Assembly: GCA_900316125.1 (NCBI GenBank)
Contig: ONBO01000002.1
Coordinates: 1 to 64,000 of the forward strand
Length of the DNA: 64,000 bases
Reading direction: 5' to 3'
DNA from: an uncultured Bacteroidales bacterium
Lineage (GTDB): Bacteria > Bacteroidota > Bacteroidia > Bacteroidales > Paludibacteraceae
Part shown: positions 1-9,555 of the stretch, piece after piece
How the letters are laid out: every line of letters begins with the position of its first letter
How positions within the stretch are numbered: the first letter of the stretch is position 1
Notes under the pieces: generated by a model
What the model was told of the DNA's origin: nothing
Databases searched by the model: none
What the model saw: only the letters and a program-made list of their open reading frames with translations
Made by a program: the position numbers and the translations under genes

Positions 1-2595
1 CTGTCACGTATGATGAGTCTGCAAGTGCTACCGGAACGTCATTACCGTTCCATGTTACAGTGTAAGGCAGAGTGCCACCACTGAATGCACACTTGATGGC
101 ACCATTCTTATCACCAAAGCAGTTAACGCTCAGTATAGATGCACTGTTAACAACCTCAGATATCAGTTCATCAGGCTCTTTCACCTGATATGTGCGGGTG
201 AACGTAGCACCTGAGTTGTCTGTTACTTCAACGGTATATTTATCTGCCGGAACATTAACCACATCTTTGGTAGTGGCTGTATACCCCTTCTCAGATGTCC
301 AAGAGTAATGGTAGTGGCTGTCACCTCCTGATACTTGAAGAATAATGCTACCGTTAGATTTACCGTAGCATACTACGTCTGTTATTTTTGCAGTTACTTC
401 AAGAGTCTCAGGCTGGGTTATTGCAATCATATCAAACGCTATGCAACTATTGTCATCCACAACCTCAAGATAGTAGTTTCCTGCAGGCAGGTCTGTAAGC
501 ACTTCATTATGCTTGTTTGCATCTGTAATACCAGGGCCGGTCCATGTAAATGTATACGGCTGCGAGCCGCCTGCCGCTGATGCGTTTATCTTACCAGTAG
601 ACCCACCATGTATAGCCACATCCTCCTTTGTGTAGTTTATGGTAAGCATGTCAGGCTGTGTAACTTGAACAATGTCTGTAAACAGGTTACATCCGTTAGC
701 GTCTATTACAAGGGCTCTGTAACGGCCAGGTTCAAGATTAGTAACCTCCTTCTCAGAAGATATAGGTATGTAGGTGTCTGTAACCTTGGTCCATCCATAC
801 TCGTATGCAGGGGTTCCGCCTGTTGCAGTCACTGATGCCTTACCGTCATTATTTCCGTAGCAGGTTACATTCCAAACTGATGTCGTGGCCTCAAGCTTGC
901 TTGGCTCTGTAATCTCCACAACATTAGAATTTGTACAGCCAAGCTTATCCTTGACATTTATGAAATATTTACCTGCGCCGGTGGCGGTTATAACTGAGTC
1001 ATTTGACAATACTGTAGAAGCCTCATCCTTCCACTCAAAGCTATATGGGAACACACCTCCGGTCACAACTGTCCAGACTTTACCACTTGCATCATTATTG
1101 CACTTGAGGTTGTCACCTTCTGCAATAACTGTGAGTGCATCCGGATCTCTAAGTGTGAACTTGCGTCTTATGGTACAACCGTTGGCATCTGTAACCACCA
1201 CATCAAAGTCACCGCCGTTAAGTCCGGTCTGGTTCTGTTCAGTAGGCCTTACTCCAGTGCCTGACCAGAGGTAGCTGTAAGGTTCTGTACCACCTTCCAC
1301 CTCTATGGTTATGCTGCCTGCGCCCTCTCCGTGGCAAACATTCTCAGTATATGATGTGCTCTTGAATGAGAGCGGAGCATCAGGCTGGGTTATGGTCTGT
1401 GTTAATGATGTCTGGCAACCTAAGGCATCCACAATCTTAACCTGGTATATTCCTATGCCAAGATCCTTGATGTGGGCGGAGTCTGCTATCTGCTCTGGTG
1501 TAGCACCAATCCATGTTACATCATACGGCAGCGTACCGCCTGAGATGGCTATGTCAATGTTAGCTGTCTCATCGCCGTAGCAAGGCTCCTCAAAGTTGGA
1601 TGTTATTGTGGTAGCCACTGTCAGCAACTGAGGCTCTGTAATCTGATAGTCATTCTCATATATGTTACCAAGAGAGTCCTCAACCTTAAAGTGGTACAAA
1701 CCTGCCTTAAGGCCTGTAATATCTTTATTAGAAGTGGTGCTTGCGTCAGGATATGTCCATGTATATGTGTACGGAGCCTCAGCACCGCTTACATCCATGT
1801 ATATGTAGCCGTCATTGCCATCCTTGCAACTTACATTCTTTATTGTTTCCTTTATAATATAAGGTGTAGGCTCAGTTATAAGAGCCCCAGTTGAAACGGT
1901 ACAACCACGTGCGTCTGTAACAGTTACAAAGTAGTTGCCTGCAAGCAGGTCACTCTGGTTCTGATTGCCCTCTGTGGCAGGTGTGATACTACGTCCTGTC
2001 CAGTGGTAGCTATACTCTGTGATACCGCCGGTAACCTCTATCTCAATAGCACCTGTGGCCTGACCTATTATCTCCACATCAGTGGTTGATGTGACTCTTA
2101 CAGCCAGGATTTCCGGAGCTATCAAGGTTTCTGTAGCCGTGGCGGTACATCCGTTATCATCTGTTACTGTAACCTGATAGTTTCCGCTTGGCACACCCAC
2201 AAGTGTGGCGTCCGTGCCTACCACCTGACCGGTTGTAAGATTCTTCCACTCATAGCTTGGAGTGCCGGTGCCGCCTGTAGGTATGGCTCTCAGCACACCT
2301 GTGCTTGCGCCTGTACAGTCAACATCCTGCTTCAGTATGTAAACTGAAAGTTCTGTAGGTTCTGTTATAGAGAAGTCAACTGTACGTGTACAACCTATAC
2401 TGTCTGTAACAGAGAAATGATAATCCTCTTTTGGAAGATTGAAATCAAGGGAGTCTTTAACCACCTCTGTACCGCTTGCAAGACTAAGCGTGTGGTCATA
2501 CGGATTTCTACCACCCGTAACGTACGCTATGAAACTACCATCATTCTTACCGTAGCAGGTAACATTTGTAGATGTGTAGTCAAGTTTGAGTTTGT
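1..2595 (-). repeat. SprB-repeat array (10 complete units plus a partial)
   Basis: Within the giant protein, units of ~80 codons (about 240 bp) repeat without spacers. Each begins with a strand leading to CYG/CxG-D/N-G, then a GG-xPY-xYxW core and a G-x-Y-x-V-x-V-x-D-x-x-G-C stretch, and ends in ITEP, ITQP or similar. The units are well diverged in DNA, so this is an old array, unlike the near-identical units at 39660-44950. Confidence 0.8.
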
Positions 2596-5500
2596 CAACC
2601 TCTATTGCCTTTGACATGGCGTACTTACAACCATGGTGGCTGGCTGTAACCTTAAACAATACATTGTCAAGAGGTGTACTGCTAAAGTATAAAGGACCTC
2701 CGTCTGCAGTCTTCTCTTCAAAGAAGTTGTTGTTGACTGTAAGGGTGTATGTAACATCTGGTTCTGTCCTCTCCATCTTAACAGCGTTATTGCCGTTTTC
2801 ACAGTAGAGGCCTATCTGAGGTATGTCTGCTATGTACTCTATGTAGAATGACTTCATCTTGGAGCTGCTACATATCTCCTCTCCTCCGTCTATGAGTTTA
2901 TGAATCATGGTAACCATATACATACCCTCTTGAAGCAGCTTAGGATATATCACTGCCGTACCGTCACCATTATCTACAAATGCCGGACTACCAGGCTCGC
3001 TGAAGTAGAAGTTTGTATTCTGAACATGGTTTGCAACTATTCTCACTTCATCACGGTCAGCGCATATATATTCAAGGTGTTCAAAACCACCAAAGTCTGA
3101 GGCCTCGTTAAGTATGCGGAATGTATTAGTAAGCGTAGTCTCACAACTCTCCTCCTCGCCTGTTGAAAGGTTATAGTGAATTGTGTAATGGTACGTTACA
3201 TCGTAGGATGTACTGAAGTCACCTTGTGTGAGGTCAATAGATGCGTAACCCTTGCGTGTAGGGTCATTAGTCAGGAATGACGGCCCTGTAAAGGTGGCAT
3301 CGCCGAACTCAATTGGGAAACCGAATATCTCTACGGTACCCTCAGGACAGCAGTAGCGCTCATCAAGACCGAAGATAGCAAGGTTCTCAGTACCGCGCAC
3401 CTGAATGTGAGTGGTGTCTCTTGAGATACAGCCGTACTGGTTCTTAACCTCATAGGTCATCTCATACACGCCAAGATCTGCTGTCTGGGTGTAGAAGGTG
3501 TTATTAATAAGTGCGCCTTCAACCGCATCGGTGGTATAGAAACCACCAAACGGAGTGGCGGCAAGATGTATCACATCACCCTTACAGTAATCTGACTTCA
3601 GATTCATATCAATAGGTGAAGGAGCGTAGACGTTGGTGTACTCTGAATATGTCCAATCACAAGTACCGTCATTATAAACGTACTCTATCTTGTAGTAACC
3701 CTCTCCCCATGTAGGACGGAAGTATGGAGGGTTAGACTTAGGAACCACCGCTTCAACAAGATCCCAGTCAGACTCTGATGAGCAGCTTGTTCCGCTCTTG
3801 CAACGGTATATGTTTACAACACCGTCTGTCTCTGTCATGGATGTGATGTGAATAACCACGTCATCATCATAATTACAGTATGATTTGGAGATGCCAAACG
3901 GGTCTATGTTCACCGGAGCCCTTACGGTGTAAGGTGCCGCGTACTTATGCGGACAGCCCTTCTCATCAGAGATGGTATATATGGCCTGATAAGAGCCCTG
4001 GTTCAAACCATACGGATTGAATGTGGCGATACCGTTCTCCTGAGTGAAAGGCACTCCGTGGAAGTCATACGTACCGGTTATATTATCAGCCATGATCCTG
4101 GCTTCTGTGGACCTATTACATACCACGTCACTCGGGTCATATGAGAAGCCCTTCATATCCACCAGCTCCTGGTTGTCAAGTCTGATTTCAACCTGCTTTA
4201 CCTTAGAAGCCTCGCAGCCGAACTCATCAGTTATGAAGTATGATATCCAGTATGTACCGGCTGAGAAATCCTTGAATTTGGCCTGAGCCTGCTCAGGATC
4301 TGTAATTACAATGGAGGCTTGACGCGCACCAGCGTCAGCATAAACCTCCCACCTACCGTTTCTCTGTTGCGGGTAGCCCTGCAGACGGTATGTCTTATCC
4401 TGGTCATCAATGTTTGGCAGACAGTAACTGTAGCTAGGGCTGTATGGAGGCCCAAAGTCAGGCATTATCATCCAGTCAACCTCTGTTATAAGAGCACTTA
4501 CAAACACTGTCATGGTGGTGTCAAACACACAACCCTGCAAACCGTAAGTATAGGTGACATCAACTGTGGTGTTACGTGTTATGGCGGAAAAATCAAGCAT
4601 GTTAGTACCCTTCAATACATTTGAAGGATTTGTTGAGAATGAACCGCCGGTAGGATAACCTGTAACAAGGGCAACCTCATTATTACAATAGTATGCAGGT
4701 TCTCTCAGACCTTCAATCTTGAGAGAGCCGGCGTCAGCCACAACAAGTTCTATACTGTCTCTGATTATACAGCCTGTCTCTGTCTCAGCGTATAAAGAGT
4801 ACTTGGATGTGGTTATTGGCGCCACTGTTATGGATTTCCTGTTAATCTGACCGGTACTCCACTGATAGTAGGCCTGGTCACCTTCATAATCTATGGAGAG
4901 TGTCACTCTTTCACCCGGGCAGATGGCAAGATTTGTCTGTGATGAGTGAATCTTGAAATCATCAACTGCAGGTATGTCAATTACAAGTGTAGGGTTAGTA
5001 GGCACTTCAATTGGTTCCGGATCATCATCTGGATTCTCAGGATCTGGTTCTGGTATGATGGTCTCTCTTGGGTAAGTATTTGTACAGTACTTATCCTCAA
5101 GGCGCTTTATCATTATAGTGGTGGCGTCCATTAGAGTGAGGTCATACGTATAGACATTGTTATCTATGTTAACAACCCTGTCAACGTCATTTTCAGAGAG
5201 TGTGAACTTGTAAGGCTCCTCTCCCATGAGTGTGACTTGGATAGTCACTGTCTCACCTGGACAAGCCACAACACCCATAGTTGATATGATTGCATCGGGG
5301 AGCGGGCGCTGGATAATGGTGGCGCTTCCATCCATATCCTCCTCACATTCTGTACCAACAACTCTTGCCTTCACAGTATATACGCCCTCCTCATTATCAT
5401 ACCAGTATAGAGCGGAACCTGTACCCGGAATGTAATCACCTGTAATTTCACCATCTTTAAGCAGGGCATACTCCACTCCACGTTCAGAGCTTGAAAGCTT

Positions 5501-7813
5501 AACAATCATGGCCGTAGTAGGCTGACCTGTACAGTAGTAGTTATCTCCGGTCACAGTAAATACCCTAGGCTTGTTCGCCTTGAATATCTTAACATCATCA
5601 GTGCTGGAGCAGTAAGGAGCTGTGTTCAATGTGGCGGTAAGAGTATAAACCAAATCTTCTGTAACTGGCTTGGTGTAGGTGCCAGCTGATGTTGGGTCCT
5701 GCACTTTGTTTGCAGGAGTCCACTGATAGTCCACGCCAAACACATTCTCACCACCTATCTTTGCCTCGGTACCGGCGCATACAGTCTGGTCTTCTCCGGC
5801 GTATGCCTCAGGATTTGCAAGACATATTGCATTAAGAGTTAACGTAGATGTACAAACTTTGGTTTCTGACGGGCGTGATGAGACCTTTCTGGTTGCGGTG
5901 AGCGTAAACTCAACACTCTGAGAGAGAGGGACTGTGGTAGTGGACGCCGATATAGGGTTCACCACCTTCTCAACCGGCTGCCATGAGTAGTTTACATCTG
6001 TTTCAGGGGTGAGGCATGTGAATGAGGCTGCTGTATTAGGGCATACAGAGACGTTTTCACTTTCATACCTAAGTTCTGGATTCTGTGCTACATAAACAGT
6101 AACTTTTGAGGTGGCGTAACAAACGCTCATAGTTGAATTATACGCTGTAACTGTAAACTCAGTGGTGGAGTTAAGCGCACGCGTTTCTGTCCTTGAGGCG
6201 TTAGGGTCAACCAGCAAGGCTGAAGGCTCCCACAGATAACGGATATCAGGGTCTGGTGAAGGATCTCCACCTATCACTGCTGTCTCCCCAGCGCAAATAT
6301 ACTGGTCATCACCTGCATATGCAGAAGGCTTGCTGTGAATGTCAACAACAACCTCTGCGCGTTCACTCTCACAACCGCCTTCATTGGCCTGTGCCACCCA
6401 GTATGACATTCTGCCAACAACATTCTTGTTGAAGTCAGGCAATGAGCTTATTCTTACGGTAGATGTTTCAGTCTCATACCAGCGAAGCGTTCCTGTGGCG
6501 GTTACAAGAGAGGCCCAACTGCCAGTGCCAGGCATCTGACACTCCACATAGTTGTCCACATCAGGGATACTTGGCTTTTCATATACTGTTACAGAGACCT
6601 TAGCACGCTCACTCTCACACCCTGCAACTGATGTCTGTGAAACCCAGTATGAAGTATTCTGTGGTACATTCTTATTAAAATCAGTAACTGAAACAGTCTC
6701 ACTTGATGTTTCAGAGGCATACCACTTAAGCGTACCTGTGGCAGTTACAAGAGATGCCCATGACTGAGTGCCTGGCTGCTGACAGGCCGCATAGTCAGTA
6801 GTCTGCGGCACCTCTGGCAGTTCTGGCAAAACAGAGACCAGAATAGCATCTGAGCCCTGCCTCTGGTCAGCATCAGAGAAGTGACCGCTCATGACATAAG
6901 TTCTTCCACGTACAGGATTCTCAACCTCATACCTATTTGAGGTAAACGTAACAGACGTGCTGTTAAGGGTGAATGACGGGAAGTATTTGGTTGCATCATA
7001 TTCACCAAGTTGGAATATGAGAGTGTTACATCCGTCCCCCACCTGAGTCAGCACAGGTGTAGGAACCATTGCTGCGCTCAATGTATATACAGCACCCTCT
7101 TTCTCAAGTGTAAGGAATACCTTGTCACCTGTCTTGAGCCCTGGGAGATTCAGATAGCAGTCTCCAGCACTACCGCTGGTAAAGCCTATACCGTCACCAG
7201 CCTTCAGCACGGTTCCAGAACTTGGATGGCCTATCTGACCCTCATCCCATGACCACGTGTCACCATCAACTGATTTTAGTATCTTAAACCTTGCAGCCGG
7301 CGTAGCCACATTGAACGTGTATGAATATTCATTACCAGCACCAGAACCAATGAAAACATGACTACCTGCTGATGAGGCATCACCTGCCACACACCCGCTT
7401 GTAATAGGCTGAATCCAGCACGCCATGCCGTAGATATAGTCTGTGTCATCCAAAGCCGCAAAAGAGTGTGGGAAGTAGTTAGCCTTGTCAGACTGTGAAC
7501 TGTATATGTTCACACTGAACACTCCCGATATTGAGGTCCCGATTGTACTGAGCTCGGCAACTTGGGATGATGATGTCTGAGCATTATCCTCTCCAATCCA
7601 GAAACTGTATGACGACCACTCCGATGATGGCACAGAGGCGTATACAATCATCTCGTCGGTCACATTTGTGCCGGCGTTCTCAAATGTAAAGTATGAGATA
7701 CTTTGCGGATTTGCAGTGGGGAACAACGCAAGTGTATAAGCTGCAAACGCACTGCTAAAAGGAATCAGCATTAGGGCTGCTAACGCCACAGACTTTATAA
7801 GTAATTTTTTCAT
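1..7813 (-). CDS. Giant secreted SprB-repeat / Ig-like surface protein (C-terminus beyond window)
   Basis: This frame is open from an ATG at 7813 to the left window edge, so only the first ~2,604 residues are seen. Residues 1-25 form a signal peptide (MKKLLIKS... ending SSAFA). An N-terminal region of ~310 residues is followed by two tandem ~75-residue Ig-like copies (about residues 338-490) sharing PGTxSWASLVTATGTL and DFNKNV. Next come PKD/Ig-like modules opening with AGDDQ or AGEDQ plus ICAGE. From about residue 1740 there are ten complete SprB repeats (VxCYGxxDGxI...GGxxPYxYxW...ITEP) and part of an eleventh. SprB-type proteins are T9SS-exported cell-surface adhesins of gliding Bacteroidota, and many non-gliders carry related proteins. 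Export by T9SS is inferred, because any sorting domain lies outside the window. A good promoter lies just upstream (7841-7870). Confidence 0.85.
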   Translation of the reverse strand, partial: MKKLLIKSVALAALMLIPFSSAFAAYTLALFPTANPQSISYFTFENAGTNVTDEMIVYASVPSSEWSSYSFWIGEDNAQTSSSQVAELSTIGTSISGVFSVNIYSSQSDKANYFPHSFAALDDTDYIYGMACWIQPITSGCVAGDASSAGSHVFIGSGAGNEYSYTFNVATPAARFKILKSVDGDTWSWDEGQIGHPSSGTVLKAGDGIGFTSGSAGDCYLNLPGLKTGDKVFLTLEKEGAVYTLSAAMVPTPVLTQVGDGCNTLIFQLGEYDATKYFPSFTLNSTSVTFTSNRYEVENPVRGRTYVMSGHFSDADQRQGSDAILVSVLPELPEVPQTTDYAACQQPGTQSWASLVTATGTLKWYASETSSETVSVTDFNKNVPQNTSYWVSQTSVAGCESERAKVSVTVYEKPSIPDVDNYVECQMPGTGSWASLVTATGTLRWYETETSTVRISSLPDFNKNVVGRMSYWVAQANEGGCESERAEVVVDIHSKPSAYAGDDQYICAGETAVIGGDPSPDPDIRYLWEPSALLVDPNASRTETRALNSTTEFTVTAYNSTMSVCYATSKVTVYVAQNPELRYESENVSVCPNTAASFTCLTPETDVNYSWQPVEKVVNPISASTTTVPLSQSVEFTLTATRKVSSRPSETKVCTSTLTLNAICLANPEAYAGEDQTVCAGTEAKIGGENVFGVDYQWTPANKVQDPTSAGTYTKPVTEDLVYTLTATLNTAPYCSSTDDVKIFKANKPRVFTVTGDNYYCTGQPTTAMIVKLSSSERGVEYALLKDGEITGDYIPGTGSALYWYDNEEGVYTVKARVVGTECEEDMDGSATIIQRPLPDAIISTMGVVACPGETVTIQVTLMGEEPYKFTLSENDVDRVVNIDNNVYTYDLTLMDATTIMIKRLEDKYCTNTYPRETIIPEPDPENPDDDPEPIEVPTNPTLVIDIPAVDDFKIHSSQTNLAICPGERVTLSIDYEGDQAYYQWSTGQINRKSITVAPITTSKYSLYAETETGCIIRDSIELVVADAGSLKIEGLREPAYYCNNEVALVTGYPTGGSFSTNPSNVLKGTNMLDFSAITRNTTVDVTYTYGLQGCVFDTTMTVFVSALITEVDWMIMPDFGPPYSPSYSYCLPNIDDQDKTYRLQGYPQQRNGRWEVYADAGARQASIVITDPEQAQAKFKDFSAGTYWISYFITDEFGCEASKVKQVEIRLDNQELVDMKGFSYDPSDVVCNRSTEARIMADNITGTYDFHGVPFTQENGIATFNPYGLNQGSYQAIYTISDEKGCPHKYAAPYTVRAPVNIDPFGISKSYCNYDDDVVIHITSMTETDGVVNIYRCKSGTSCSSESDWDLVEAVVPKSNPPYFRPTWGEGYYKIEYVYNDGTCDWTYSEYTNVYAPSPIDMNLKSDYCKGDVIHLAATPFGGFYTTDAVEGALINNTFYTQTADLGVYEMTYEVKNQYGCISRDTTHIQVRGTENLAIFGLDERYCCPEGTVEIFGFPIEFGDATFTGPSFLTNDPTRKGYASIDLTQGDFSTSYDVTYHYTIHYNLSTGEEESCETTLTNTFRILNEASDFGGFEHLEYICADRDEVRIVANHVQNTNFYFSEPGSPAFVDNGDGTAVIYPKLLQEGMYMVTMIHKLIDGGEEICSSSKMKSFYIEYIADIPQIGLYCENGNNAVKMERTEPDVTYTLTVNNNFFEEKTADGGPLYFSSTPLDNVLFKVTASHHGCKYAMSKAIEVDKLKLDYTSTNVTCYGKNDGSFIAYVTGGRNPYDHTLSLASGTEVVKDSLDFNLPKEDYHFSVTDSIGCTRTVDFSITEPTELSVYILKQDVDCTGASTGVLRAIPTGGTGTPSYEWKNLTTGQVVGTDATLVGVPSGNYQVTVTDDNGCTATATETLIAPEILAVRVTSTTDVEIIGQATGAIEIEVTGGITEYSYHWTGRSITPATEGNQNQSDLLAGNYFVTVTDARGCTVSTGALITEPTPYIIKETIKNVSCKDGNDGYIYMDVSGAEAPYTYTWTYPDASTTSNKDITGLKAGLYHFKVEDSLGNIYENDYQITEPQLLTVATTITSNFEEPCYGDETANIDIAISGGTLPYDVTWIGATPEQIADSAHIKDLGIGIYQVKIVDALGCQTSLTQTITQPDAPLSFKSTSYTENVCHGEGAGSITIEVEGGTEPYSYLWSGTGVRPTEQNQTGLNGGDFDVVVTDANGCTIRRKFTLRDPDALTVIAEGDNLKCNNDASGKVWTVVTGGVFPYSFEWKDEASTVLSNDSVITATGAGKYFINVKDKLGCTNSNVVEITEPSKLEATTSVWNVTCYGNNDGKASVTATGGTPAYEYGWTKVTDTYIPISSEKEVTNLEPGRYRALVIDANGCNLFTDIVQVTQPDMLTINYTKEDVAIHGGSTGKINASAAGGSQPYTFTWTGPGITDANKHNEVLTDLPAGNYYLEVVDDNSCIAFDMIAITQPETLEVTAKITDVVCYGKSNGSIILQVSGGDSHYHYSWTSEKGYTATTKDVVNVPADKYTVEVTDNSGATFTRTYQVKEPDELISEVVNSASILSVNCFGDKNGAIKCAFSGGTLPYTVTWNGNDVPVALADSSYVT

Positions 7814-7840
7814 CAGTATCTAGTATTTCTAAGTAACCTA

Positions 7841-7870
7841 CAAATTTAATAATATTTACTCTAAACACAA
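7841..7870 (-). promoter_or_regulatory. Bacteroidota-type promoter of the SprB-repeat gene
   Basis: Reading the minus strand, TTG (7870-7868) is followed after 19 bp by TAAATTTG (7848-7841), which fits -33 TTTG and -7 TAnnTTTG. The predicted 5' leader is about 20 nt before the ATG at 7813. Confidence 0.65.
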
Positions 7871-7896
7871 AAAAAATGCACACTAAAGTGTGCATT
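7868..7896 (-). terminator. Intrinsic terminator of the acyltransferase gene
   Basis: A perfect 10-bp stem (7896-7887 with 7884-7875, AATGCACACT/AGTGTGCATT) with a two-base loop is followed on the minus strand by a run of T. It lies 27 bp after the stop of the gene at 7923-8879 and separates it from the SprB-repeat gene. Confidence 0.8.
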
Positions 7897-7922
7897 CAGG
7901 CATTCGTATGTTAAAATTCAGA

Positions 7923-8879
7923 CTAAATATTGCCTTTTGTGCGCTCATTGCGCTCAGCAAGGAACGTCTCAATGTGGCGTTGTTTCTTCTGCTCGTAGAT
8001 ATCATTAAGATTGATAAGCAGGCCAAACTCTATAACATTGCCAAACGAATGGCATACACTTGCTCCAAAATAGCGAAGTTTAGGAGCCAGCGCAATGTAT
8101 GCATTCACCAGAGGTGGAATGTTAACACCGAGTTCACGGACTCTGCGATTAAGATTCTTAAAGTCCTCCTTATAGTCACCAGTATTAAACAGCTCGTCAC
8201 ACTCCTCCTGGCTGACAGTTGAATCTATAGGGTGCAACGGAGTTATAAGGCCGTCTGTGTCATGGTAGTATTTGGAAATGAAGCCTAAGATAATATCTCT
8301 AGCATGCGCATCATACTTAGGATAGATGGTAACTTTGCCAAAGAAGTACTCCAACCCATGCAAAGTAACAGTGAGGGCGCCAAGCCCGTCCCATAGGTTA
8401 TCAAGAGCAAAGAGACTCTTAGTACCCATCTTGGTAGCTTGATAGTCCGGATGAACAAAAGAGCGGCCAAGCTCTACAGTGACAGGCATATACTCCTTCT
8501 TAAACTTCTCAGAGAAATGGAAAATTTCTGAAGTGGCCAGCAGAGGCTGTCCTGCGTCATCAAAGGCCACATCGCGGCCCATAATAAACCTGTAACCACC
8601 CAGTATCTCCTGATTCTGAGGGTCCCACACAAAGAGCTGCCTATAGCAATGCTCTATCTCGTCAAATTCATCAACATCACATGATTTACCTGTTCCGCCA
8701 CCTGGCAGACGGAATGACCACTCCCTAAGTCTGCCTATTTCACGCATAATATTAGGAGACTCAGCAGCGGTTGTAACGTAAATTTCATTACCACCTTTGT
8801 TGGTGTTTCTCAAGAACTTGTCAGGGGTTAGTTCCTTTATGATAAGTTCACGGTCTACGCGGTCTATGAGTTTTTCCAT
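7923..8879 (-). CDS. GNAT-type lipid N-acyltransferase, GlsB-like
   Basis: This 318-residue soluble protein resembles the hemolysin/OlsB-type acyltransferases (Acetyltransf_5). In Bacteroides the GlsB member N-acylates glycine to start glycine-lipid synthesis. Visible landmarks are REWSFRLPGGGTGKSCD near the N-terminus, a GGYRF strand, VELGRSFVHPDYQ, and GLEYFFGKVTIYP in the centre, all typical of the family. The ATG at 8879 is preferred over the in-frame TTG at 8885, because the -7 box ends at 8888 and the TTG would then sit at or before the transcript start. No glsA-like O-acyltransferase lies next to it, so the substrate (glycine, ornithine or another amine) is inferred. It is divergent from mraZ. 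Confidence 0.75.
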   Translation of the reverse strand: MEKLIDRVDRELIIKELTPDKFLRNTNKGGNEIYVTTAAESPNIMREIGRLREWSFRLPGGGTGKSCDVDEFDEIEHCYRQLFVWDPQNQEILGGYRFIMGRDVAFDDAGQPLLATSEIFHFSEKFKKEYMPVTVELGRSFVHPDYQATKMGTKSLFALDNLWDGLGALTVTLHGLEYFFGKVTIYPKYDAHARDIILGFISKYYHDTDGLITPLHPIDSTVSQEECDELFNTGDYKEDFKNLNRRVRELGVNIPPLVNAYIALAPKLRYFGASVCHSFGNVIEFGLLINLNDIYEQKKQRHIETFLAERNERTKGNI

Positions 8880-8887
8880 AATCAATG

Positions 8888-8918
8888 CAAAGATAAGAAA
8901 ACCTTTGCGCTCTACAAA
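8888..8918 (-). promoter_or_regulatory. Promoter of the GlsB-like gene, nearly leaderless
   Basis: On the minus strand TTTG (8918-8915), a 19-bp spacer and TATCTTTG (8895-8888) make a full-consensus promoter. The -7 box ends only 8 bp before the ATG at 8879, so the mRNA should have a leader of only a few bases. Confidence 0.7.
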
Positions 8919-9016
8919 ACAAAATTAAGAAAAATTTACAATTCTAACAAAGAGTGATAAAGCCTACTATCCCCCACCCCCTACTACAACGTGTTAAAAT
9001 TGATTGTTGATAACTT

Positions 9017-9036
9017 TTGTGTCTAATTGTGTCTAA
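9017..9036 (+). repeat. Perfect 10-bp direct repeat upstream of mraZ (candidate operator)
   Basis: TTGTGTCTAA occurs twice head to tail (9017-9026 and 9027-9036), exactly one helical turn apart and ending 5 bp before the mraZ -33 element. Position and period suggest a regulator site. MraZ autoregulation is known in other bacteria, but there the boxes are TGGGN-type, so the link to MraZ is only a guess. Confidence 0.4.
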
Positions 9037-9041
9037 AAAAG

Positions 9042-9072
9042 TTGTAAAGTGGGGAATTTTGACATATCTTTA
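9042..9072 (+). promoter_or_regulatory. Promoter of the dcw operon
   Basis: TTG (9042-9044), a 20-bp spacer and TATCTTTA (9065-9072) match the phylum's -33/-7 pattern with one mismatch at the last base. The leader before the mraZ ATG at 9100 would be about 20 nt. No other promoter as good is seen until after ftsZ. Confidence 0.55.
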
Positions 9073-9099
9073 CCACCGAATTTGAAAAGAAGCATAAAA

Positions 9100-9555
9100 A
9101 TGCAGTCACTGATAGGCAACATAGACGCAAGAGTTGATGCAAAGGGAAGAGCCTTTCTGCCAGCCCAACTGCGCAAGCAACTGGCTGACTGCAAGAGTTT
9201 TGTTCTTAGAAAAGATATATTCTGTAACTGTCTTGTACTCTACCCTGAAAGCACATGGGATGAGATGGTGAGTGCGTTGAGGAGGAATCTTAACAGTTGG
9301 AACAGGGAGCAGGCACAAGTTTTCAGACAGTTTGTATCTGAGGCTGACAGAATTGAGACGGAAGAGAATGGAAGAATGCTTATTCCTCGTAGGTACATTG
9401 ACGCGCTTGGCATTAAATCTGACATCCGCTTTGTGGGGAGTGACCAGACCATAGAGATATGGCCGGCTGGCAAGATTGAGGAGACATTCACTGACGCTGA
9501 CAACTTTGCTAAAAACATAGAACGGTTAATGGAGGGCAAACCCGCAACTGAATAG
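9100..9555 (+). CDS. mraZ: MraZ, transcriptional regulator of the dcw cluster
   Basis: This 151-residue protein has two AbrB-like SpoVT halves. The first carries the family DxxxR signature in DARVDAKGR (residues 9-17), followed by FLPAQLRK. The second carries ETEENGRMLIPRRY. MraZ forms ring-shaped oligomers that bind DNA at the promoter of the division cluster and damp its expression. The frame is open upstream to a GTG at 9049, but the promoter -7 box (9065-9072) lies inside that extension, so the ATG at 9100 (MQSLIGNIDA) is the start. The stop TAG abuts the ATG of rsmH. Confidence 0.93.
   Translation: MQSLIGNIDARVDAKGRAFLPAQLRKQLADCKSFVLRKDIFCNCLVLYPESTWDEMVSALRRNLNSWNREQAQVFRQFVSEADRIETEENGRMLIPRRYIDALGIKSDIRFVGSDQTIEIWPAGKIEETFTDADNFAKNIERLMEGKPATE

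Noticed and set aside
335..7461. Many plus-strand frames of 60-130 codons across the first 7.4 kb
   Set aside because: All lie opposite the single long minus-strand frame with clear domains, and none has a promoter, signal or recognisable motif.
9048..9055. A TGGGG box before mraZ as a classical MraZ operator
   Set aside because: Only one such box is present. The known operators are multiple TGGGN boxes with regular spacing.
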